The notes under the pieces are model-generated. The model saw only the letters and a program-made list of their open reading frames with translations, searched no databases and was not told where the DNA came from. Shown piece after piece: positions 56,898 through 64,000 of a DNA stretch of 64,000 nucleotides. Position 1 is the stretch's first letter; each line of letters starts with the position of its first letter. Source of the DNA: Neurospora tetrasperma FGSC 2508 (Eukaryota > Ascomycota > Sordariomycetes > Sordariales > Sordariaceae); NCBI RefSeq assembly GCF_000213175.1, contig NW_009799104.1, positions 2,111,724-2,175,723 of the forward strand. Direction: 5' to 3'. The translations under genes and the position numbers were made by a program.

Positions 56898-58421
56898 TTA
56901 GGGGGCCGAAGGAGATGCCTGGTGCGGGTCCTGTTCCCCTTGTCCCAAATCGGCAAGGAGTCGTTGAAAGGCCGCCTCGCATTGTTGAAGGAGCTCAGCA
57001 TGTCGCCTTTCAACTCGCTGCTGATATGCCTCGGCTTCAACTTCGTCCTCTTCCGCTGTGTTTGTGGAACGGGCCCTCTCCCGGTTTACATATCCGACAG
57101 TAACCAAGCGGTGGTCGGTTTTGGCAACCTGACGAGTAAAGCACTGCCTCAAAGGGGATGGTTTTCCCTGGAAGTTCAATCTGTGGTCTTTAGAGGCACT
57201 CACCTCATAAACAAGGCGCGTATCCCTGAAGTAGCCGTGGTCACGCATGATGCGATACTTCTGGCGGAACATCAGGGCCACTGATGCCTGTCCATGACCC
57301 ATTGCGAATCTGGCTTTAGCCCGAGCATCCCTCTGCATGATTTTCTTGGTTTTTTCCATGTCGCATTCGGGATAGAGGTTGGGGTCACAGTTGCCAAGGA
57401 AGGAAGATTTGTCAACCACCTTTTTCGCGCGGTAACGTTTGAACCGATCGATGGTGCGCCAACAGACGTTGATGTTGGTGCGCTTCCTGAACTGCTTACT
57501 GATGTGCTTCTCAAACTCGTCAAGAAGAGCGACCTTTTCAACGGGGGTAGGCGCCCTCCTGTTATGCTGTTGCCATTCAAGCAACTTCGCATTGACACCG
57601 CCCCAGAGCACTCCCCCCTTGACAAACCTTCTTTCTGTCTGGTCCGCGAAGATCAGGTACTCTTTGTATCCGTTCAAAAGTCTGCAGTCACCACAGGTAA
57701 CATGCGCGGAAAGCATGATTTCGTCATCAGTCTCCATACTCACTTTGCGGTAGGCATCCCACAAGTTATTACCCTCCTCTGGAAATTGTCTGTGTTGATT
57801 GGAAGTAAGCGGTTCTTCTGCATTGGAAACAGTGGGATCAACAAAAAACGGATAAAAACACTGCCTCTGCGCCAACCGGAGCGCACTCAGTGCCTTAACC
57901 TGAAGCCGGGGGTGGTCGGGATTGCGGCAGTGTCCGGAGCCCTGGCTCTGAAAATGGCAGCTGAAGCAACGCCCAGAGGCCGAGTCATTGATCGCGTTCA
58001 GCTTCAGGCAGTGGCAGCATTCCCAGAAAGCCACCTTGGAGCGGTCAATATGGTCGGATAACGCAGCCGGAATACCAATTCCAGACATGATGGGATGATC
58101 TTTGTGGTTGATCAAAGTACATTCCGGGCACAGAGAATGTGGAAAGGGGTCCAACTCGTTGCCGTAATGATCTCGCTTCCTGCTCCGACAATTCACCTCA
58201 GCACAGGGTTTCAAGTGGTCAGTGTTTCCAGGCTCGATCTCCGCAGGCTTGCCGTAGGCATCGGAATGGGTGTTATTGTGCTGGCATTTGCAGCAGATCC
58301 AGCCGACGGGAATAATTCGGGGGTCACGGCGATCCGGAAAACCATATCGAAGTCGGAGAGAGCCAAAACGGACCCAGTCTGCGTCCACGTTCGGGGACTG
58401 TAATGGACCTGGGTCGGTCAT
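56898..58421 (-). CDS. Cysteine-rich orphan protein with zinc-ribbon-like knuckles
   Basis: Single exon, 507 residues. The N-terminal half has two W-x-C-C-x-C motifs (GWICCKC at about 41-46, FWECCHC at about 133-138). Each is followed by further Cys pairs (C73/C78, C98-x2-C101, C152-x2-C155, C165), with another CGDC near 246. The spacing suggests two or more zinc ribbons of RanBP2-like size, a plan I recall in lineage-specific Sordariales hypothetical proteins. The C-terminal half is basic, with FRKRTNINVCWRTIDRFKRYRAKK and a final Glu-rich helix. No enzymatic motif is visible. Codon bias is weaker than in the conserved neighbours. The TAA stop is followed in frame by about 90 more open codons (see findings). 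Function unknown; nucleic-acid binding would be a guess. Confidence 0.7.
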   Translation of the reverse strand: MTDPGPLQSPNVDADWVRFGSLRLRYGFPDRRDPRIIPVGWICCKCQHNNTHSDAYGKPAEIEPGNTDHLKPCAEVNCRSRKRDHYGNELDPFPHSLCPECTLINHKDHPIMSGIGIPAALSDHIDRSKVAFWECCHCLKLNAINDSASGRCFSCHFQSQGSGHCRNPDHPRLQVKALSALRLAQRQCFYPFFVDPTVSNAEEPLTSNQHRQFPEEGNNLWDAYRKVSMETDDEIMLSAHVTCGDCRLLNGYKEYLIFADQTERRFVKGGVLWGGVNAKLLEWQQHNRRAPTPVEKVALLDEFEKHISKQFRKRTNINVCWRTIDRFKRYRAKKVVDKSSFLGNCDPNLYPECDMEKTKKIMQRDARAKARFAMGHGQASVALMFRQKYRIMRDHGYFRDTRLVYEVSASKDHRLNFQGKPSPLRQCFTRQVAKTDHRLVTVGYVNRERARSTNTAEEDEVEAEAYQQRVERRHAELLQQCEAAFQRLLADLGQGEQDPHQASPSAP

Positions 58422-59692
58422 GACGAAGCCGGCTTTGTTGTTGGTATCCTGGAAACGATGCCGCCACTGTTAGTCTGGGGTTCGACAAGAGTGGTACTTT
58501 GATCTGGACCCCAAAAGACAGTGATCAAGAAGCCAGTTGAGACTAGAAGAGACAACGTTTTGATGAAGGGCAAGTCGACGATAGTGTTGGGGATGTGGGA
58601 ACACACTGACCGAAACTAATTATCCGACATAAGCATATCTGCTGGGATTTTGTTTGCGATGGATGACGCTAGAGTCGGGTAGCAGGAAGCTCGTAGGTAA
58701 CGCCAACAGATACCAGAAGGCTGTTAGTCCGAGACAAGAAGGCACAGGACTATCTATGCCTTGGAAGAGATCAACGCTGGATACGAGGGAACTGTTCGCA
58801 GCCAGTGCTGGAGGTCCGATGGGTAGGAGTGCAAGTTGTCACCAGAAAGTGACCTAGAACAGAGGATTTGGAGAGACACAGGACAGCGCTGCTGCTGGTG
58901 GCAATCTTCCCAAGAAGGGGTTTGGTAGGGATGCCGCTTCAGAGGGTTCAATAAGAGGGAAGCCAAGAGGCAGAGAGGAGTATACTGTGATTCACGCTGG
59001 CTTCAAGACCAGATAGCGATACTGTCTGGAGGAATAGGGTGATGCTAGAGGTAGGAGGAGGCCAAAGTGGACGAAACAAGCTGAAGGAAAGTTTGGATGC
59101 TCAACCGCGGTGCCTGGAGAAGAGAGAGGAAGTCCAAGGCTGGTTAGGGTTTCATGACCCGTTTCTTCTGCCACTTCCAAACACACCTTCAAGAAAAAAA
59201 AAAGAAGAAAAAGAACAAAATAGAAACAGCTCGTGGCTGAAGACTCGGGCATCGAGAGATGCATCATTGATAGCATTGCATGGAGCGGACCTCCGGAATC
59301 CGGTTTGGAAAAGACGGGGGCACCGTGGAAGATACAGCGGACATGGAAAAACCGTCCTCAGACCTTACGCAGCTCAGGGCAACCCACCATGTATGAATAA
59401 AGCAATGGAAGCTGGGTGTTGGATGCGTGCAATTTCTACTGGACTCCTCACCTCTTGTAGAGGTTGGTCAAGGAAGAAATCTACAAGTGTCTAATATTGC
59501 CAGTGAAAGGAAGGGTTTGTCGAGCGGATGCATTGTGTTATGCGAATTCCGATATCAACAAAAAAAAAAAAAAAAAAACAAGAAAGGAGAAAAAGGGCTG
59601 GAAATATCTTGTCCGACTGTTGACCAGCGAGCGTAAGGTATATATGACTATCATGAAGGCTACCCCAACTATGCCCAAAACCTACAAAATTC
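58422..59692. other. Region between orphan and DDHD genes
   Basis: About 1.3 kb with the orphan's upstream region and the 3' flank of the DDHD gene. A-runs lie at about 59189-59200 and 59560-59578. Only short unbiased frames are present. Confidence 0.5.
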
Positions 59693-62600
59693 TTACACCC
59701 TCGGTGTCTTCGTCTTGCTCGATACCAGCATTTGAGACAGTATAAAGTGGCACACATCTTCGTCCGCCCAGTAACTCATGTGCGAAGCAATGGTGTTGAT
59801 GGGATTGAAGTCCAGAACGCTCCTGTAAAGCCAATGTTAGCCATCTGCCGTCTTAAATCACAATACTTGAGCACGCGAAAGTGATGACTTACTCTTGGAT
59901 ACTGTAATCCACTCTCCCATTCCTGTTCAGCGCCCGTACCTTCATCTCCTCTCTCTTCAACTTCTGGGCCTTGGCCTCCTCCTTGACCCATTCCTCCTTG
60001 GCCGCAGCGGTGCTGCCCCCTTCCTTGGCGGCGTGAACCATATCCAACCTCTTCCTCTCAAACCTGCTAAAGAGCGTCTCCAGCTCGTCATCGATCAGCG
60101 CGCCATCGTGGCCGGCGTTGGCCAGTTGGCGCATCCTCTCCGCCGTCTTCTCGCTCCGTTGTGCGTCTGACATCTTGGGGGATTCGGGAGAGATGACACC
60201 GCCCGCAATATTGGTACCAGCACCAGGACTGGAATTCTGGTGCTGAGCCTGTGAGGCGTTAATGTTGGCTACATCTTCCTGGCTAAAACCGAGACTACGG
60301 TTGAGTAAACTGCTGGCAATACCGGCACTGAGACTGCTCCATAGTCCGCTAACGCTCTGCCCGACCTTGGCACCAATACCCGTGAGACCCTGTGGAGCGA
60401 CAGAACCGAAGATGCTCTTCTTGGTATATGGCAGAGCTTGGGGCTTGAGAGTGGACATGGCGGGGGAGATCAAGGGCTCCAGACGATAGGAGATGGGATC
60501 TGAAGGGTGAAAAATGTTGAATAACTGAGCAACCTTGGGAGAGGAGATGCTGTACGGAAGGTTGGTGATAGGAGAGAGACTCTGATCACTGTTATGGTGG
60601 TGGTGATGGTGGTGATGCGCTGTGGCGGCAAGGAAAAATGGGTCATCCATGTATTCGGGATTTAGGGGGCTTTCCGAGGGATAGGCGTTGGGCAAGTGAC
60701 GAGCCGCAATTGTTCGTCCCTTGAGCATCTGGAAAAGGCCAATGGGAGATCCGAGAGCGTAGAAATCTTCCACGTCAAACTCGAACGCAAGCTCCTTGGA
60801 TTCTTTCGGTTCGTATCGGTCCTGGGTGTGTGTTGGCCATAATCTGAGCGGGTTCTTAAACGGCTCGGTTTCTGGTCGTTTTTCCCGTTGCCGACAGAGG
60901 ATATCAAACATGATGGCAGACCCAAGGGAATGGCCGATGACATGCACTTTGCCGTTGAAGTTAGGATTGCGGTCTTTGAACAGCTTGTATATTCGGTTAG
61001 CTTCTCGGAGAACGATCTCCGCAATTGTTTCTCGGTATGCGCTTTGGTAGAGCAGGACGTCGAGAGCCAGATCGGATATGAGTGACCTTGCAAAAGCCAC
61101 ACCTTCGATTGTAATGTCATCTAGGGATGGGTCTTTTGTAACAGTTTAGCACTAACTTGTACTTGAACTTGCGTCAGAACACGGGAATCACTTACATTCG
61201 TCCTCTTCGTATGGAGCCTCACCCAAATCGTGCTCTCTCCTTTTCGGTTTGCGCTTTGGAAAGTCGAGGAGATGTCGCCAGACAACGGGCAAAACTTGAA
61301 CACGCGAGTTGCCAGGGCCTTCCACTTCAATCTCGCCGTTCAGCGCTCTGAGATCGGCCGAAGAAGAATATGTCTCCTTTAATGTTTTCCGAAGCATATT
61401 CACGTCATGGACAAAGTTGACACTCTCGATCTTCTTTCCCAAAAGCTGTCCGATGCCGTGGGTGACGAGAACGAGATGCTCAATTTCGCGGCCCTGAGTC
61501 TCTCCTAGTCGCGCATTATAGTCGTCCCTGATCTCCTTCTCTTCTCTTTTCCGAATCGCTTCCGCCTCTGCCTCTGGATCCTTGACACCCTCTATCAGGT
61601 TTGATATTTGCCGACTGAGCCTGGCCCTCGTACTTTCGATTTCGTCGGGCCCCTCCTCTTCGCCCTCTTCCTTGACCACCACGGTCTCTTCAGAAAGTGA
61701 GTGCGCACCTGCTGGAGCAGAGCGTCTCTTGAGGACCTTTTGCAGCTTCTCGTCCTGTTCTGCGGAAGTGCTCTTGGTTCCAGTTGGAGTCGAGGGCCGC
61801 TTATCATCTTTGGGCTTCTTTGTTTCTGTATTATAGCCACGAACGAGCTTCACGCCGCTCATATAACCACCTCCAGCAAACCTCTCGTATACGGTCGAGG
61901 TCACCCAAGAGAGCACACCTTCCGATGAGAGCCATACAGTGCTTTCGTCGTGGTATGTTGCGATGTTGTTCATGTAGGCGCCAAATAGCCGATATGTCTG
62001 GGGCTGATGTTGGACTACCGTGCTCTCTATTTTGGCTGGGGTTTCTTTCTGGGCGGCAGCCGCAGCCTTGAGATTGCTCACTGAAGCCTTGGGTGTGACG
62101 GTCTTGGTACCCGAGTCGCTGCGCGTCCGTGTTGGGTACATCCATGGTCGTATCTTCATGTATCCTTCTTCAAGCTGGGCGGCAAGATTCTCCTCGCATG
62201 GGCGAACAGTCGAGCCTTCTTGGTAGAACCAAGTTCCTCGACGCACCTCATATACCGGACCCTCCCAGTAAACAGGGGCTAACTCGCGATCGTCGAGGTC
62301 GACGTCGAATAGAAAATCTTCGTTGACGGGGACTCGAATGTGATTCTTGGCCTCCTCCTCAGTTGAATCCAGGTTTGTGTTGTTTGCTTCGTCACCCGAG
62401 ACGACGCGAGGCCGCTTGGAGCCTAAACGGACACTGGTCGAGCGTTTCGGATTCGCCCTCTGTTGCTCTATCTCTTCGAGTCTTGCTTGGTAGGCAACTT
62501 CGAGTGCTCGGGAGTCTCCGGGAGAGAAGGGCGCATATTTCTTTGGTTGCGTCTGGGTCTTTTTGTCATCGTCGGTCTTGGACTGGAGGAACTTGGGCTT

Positions 62601-63147
62601 GCGCTTCGGGACCTAGAGGAAAAGAAGTTTGGGTCAGGGCGTTTTCAACCCTATACAAGTGATCAGACAGACAACGTACATCTACGGCATGGAACCATTG
62701 AACATTTAGTGGAGGGCAATCAGGGGGATACCGCTTGAAGCTGTGGCCGTAAAAGGGGTTGGTACTATGGTCCCCGGGGTTTGGGTTCACAGGGACCACT
62801 GGTTTGGGCGGAGGTGGCTCCTTGGGCGTTGGAGTGGTGCTGCGGTTGGCCGCCCAAGGATTGATGGAATCGACGGCGGATGCGAGATACGACTTTTCAG
62901 GCTTCTTGTCGGCGGCCGCGCCGGGGCCAGTTCCGCTAGCTGGCGCCATCGGATTTTTGCTGTGACCAGAAGGCCACCAGGCAGAGAAAGAAGGCGAGGA
63001 AGAGAACGAGGCTCTGGGGCCTCGGCTAGACGCAAAGGTCAAGGTAGTTGGTCTGAAGACTGCTGGCAGAGGGTAGAGAGCCTGACGGGTACGAGGACCC
63101 AGGCCAGTCCCGCGCAGACGCAACCTTATCGCGGAAACAAGCGCCAA
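59693..63147 (-). CDS. DDHD-domain intracellular phospholipase (PA-PLA1/Ddl1-like)
   Basis: Four exons: 63147-62680, 62612-61196, 61132-59893 and 59822-59693, 1084 residues. The N-terminus (about 1-50) is Arg/Ser-rich without acidic residues, like a mitochondrial presequence. A WWE-like segment lies near PVYWEGPVYEVRRGTWFYQEGS. The lipase motif is GHSLG with candidate nucleophile S697. The C-terminal DDHD region includes FDVEDFYALGSPIG, HPSDPISYRLEPL and the terminal DYSIQESVLDF...SHMSYWADED. The family (yeast Ddl1, mammalian DDHD1/2) cleaves phosphatidic acid and other phospholipids, and yeast Ddl1 is reported to be mitochondrial, so membrane-lipid turnover is inferred. Long disordered linkers include an eight-His tract (about 798-805) and an acidic EEGEEEGPDEIE. 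The last intron splits a glutamate codon. Confidence 0.9.
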
Positions 63148-64000
63148 CGTTGCTGACTTTTGAAGTTGACAGGCTGACTTTTCTTCTCACCAGTCCGGTC
63201 GCCCTGGAAGTATTCGTTGGGTATCTGTATGCACCCCAAGGGAGAGGATACGAGACAGTTGGTCTTGGCCCAATGTTGGTTGGTGGAAAAGGGTTATCTG
63301 GCGATGGAACCCCAATTCTGACTCCCGCCGTCTTGAATGGTTTTGTCGGTTGGCTCGTTCAATGTCCAAAATTCGGTTTCGATCGATGTTTGGTTTCTAG
63401 GTAGTTGTCGTTGTTGTTGTTGTTGTATGATGGAGTCTCATGGGTGCAATGTGTTGTAACAACTGAAGGAGTGAAGCTTCCTCGGGAAAGATGCGCGCAC
63501 ATGCAAGCGAAAGACGGGACGGGAGGGCGGTTAGATGAACAACGCAAAGTGTAGTAGATTACCTAGGTAAGGTAGATATATACTTGTAGATGTTAAGTTG
63601 TGTATGACACTTGAAGTGTATGGTATGTATGGTAAAGAAGAGGAAACACCGGAAAGTAACAGCTGGTCTTGGCTGCTGCTGGCTTGTGACTTTTCTCATC
63701 TTCCACGGAATGACAGGAAGGGCCAATGGAGCTCCCTTCGGTCTTGGACAACACGGCAATGACGATTCCAGCAGATCAGAATCAAGCGGTGATTGGCAGC
63801 AGCTGGTCCTTGTCCCACTCTCACCCATCAGTTCCGGGTACTTTTAGAACAGTTCAAGGTACTTGAGCGGCTCTGTCTTGGAGGCTCGGCTCAGAGGGAG
63901 TTCAGGTACCCCTCTCCTAAAGCATGTACCCCTACAAGATAACGGATGGTGGGGTATCAGCGGCCTGGAAGGGGCCGGTCGATCAGATGGAGGCACCGCG
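63148..64000. other. Right flank, no gene recognised
   Basis: Promoter side of the DDHD gene. It has a (GTT)n run at about 63408-63426 and otherwise only short unbiased open frames. A gene starting beyond the window edge cannot be excluded. Confidence 0.5.

Overview
The window is nuclear DNA of a filamentous ascomycete, almost certainly Neurospora (N. crassa or a close relative). The evidence is short introns (about 55-110 nt) with GTAAGT/GTACGT donors and CTAAC/CTGAC branch sites, C-ending codon preference, dispersed CTAC/GGTA and CAG microsatellites, and the protein sequences themselves. From memory (not checked), the order GH6 - OST3/6 - coiled-coil protein - RING/ankyrin protein - fimbrin matches the N. 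crassa locus from gh6-1 (NCU03996) to fimbrin (NCU03992), which would make this a piece of that chromosome. No tRNA, rRNA, CRISPR, complete transposon or viral relic was recognised.

Layout. 1-3.8 kb: no gene; a three-copy degenerate repeat at about 3.1-3.5 kb. 3.8-7.8 kb: divergent pair, a p24 cargo receptor (-) and the chromatin subunit Swc4 (+). 7.8-11.4 kb: no gene, a second degenerate repeat family and CTAC microsatellites. 11.4-13.7 kb: a Zn2Cys6 protein fused to a maltose-acetyltransferase-like domain (-). 13.7-23.8 kb: a 10 kb gene-poor stretch with one unexplained 314-codon open frame and a 19-nt repeat. 23.8-26.4 kb: AP-3 mu (-) divergent from a DMAC1-like small membrane protein (+). 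27.8-29.2 kb: GH6 cellobiohydrolase (-). 31.3-35.5 kb: OST3/6 (-) divergent from a coiled-coil protein (+). 36.0-40.2 kb: RING/ankyrin protein (-), a possible tiny gene (-), fimbrin (+). 41.9-53.2 kb: a run of plus-strand genes: sterol O-acyltransferase, SR-type RNA-binding protein, mitochondrial carrier, ribosomal protein eL18. 53.6-63.1 kb: three minus-strand genes: mitochondrial rRNA 2'-O-methyltransferase MRM2, a cysteine-rich orphan, and a DDHD-domain phospholipase.

Most genes are conserved housekeeping functions: secretory traffic (p24, AP-3, OST), lipid metabolism (sterol acyltransferase, DDHD lipase), chromatin (Swc4), actin bundling (fimbrin), splicing, mitochondria (carrier, MRM2, DMAC1-like) and translation (eL18). 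One secreted cellulase is included. They form no pathway cluster. The items most worth a second look are the Zn2Cys6-acetyltransferase fusion that lacks the usual active-site histidine, the cysteine-rich orphan whose stop codon is followed in frame by about 90 open codons, the roughly 190-residue acidic/Gln insert inside MRM2, and the unexplained repeat families near 3.2 and 9 kb.

Exon boundaries were deduced by hand from splice signals and reading-frame continuity. All multi-exon models given close in frame, but none has been tested against transcripts.
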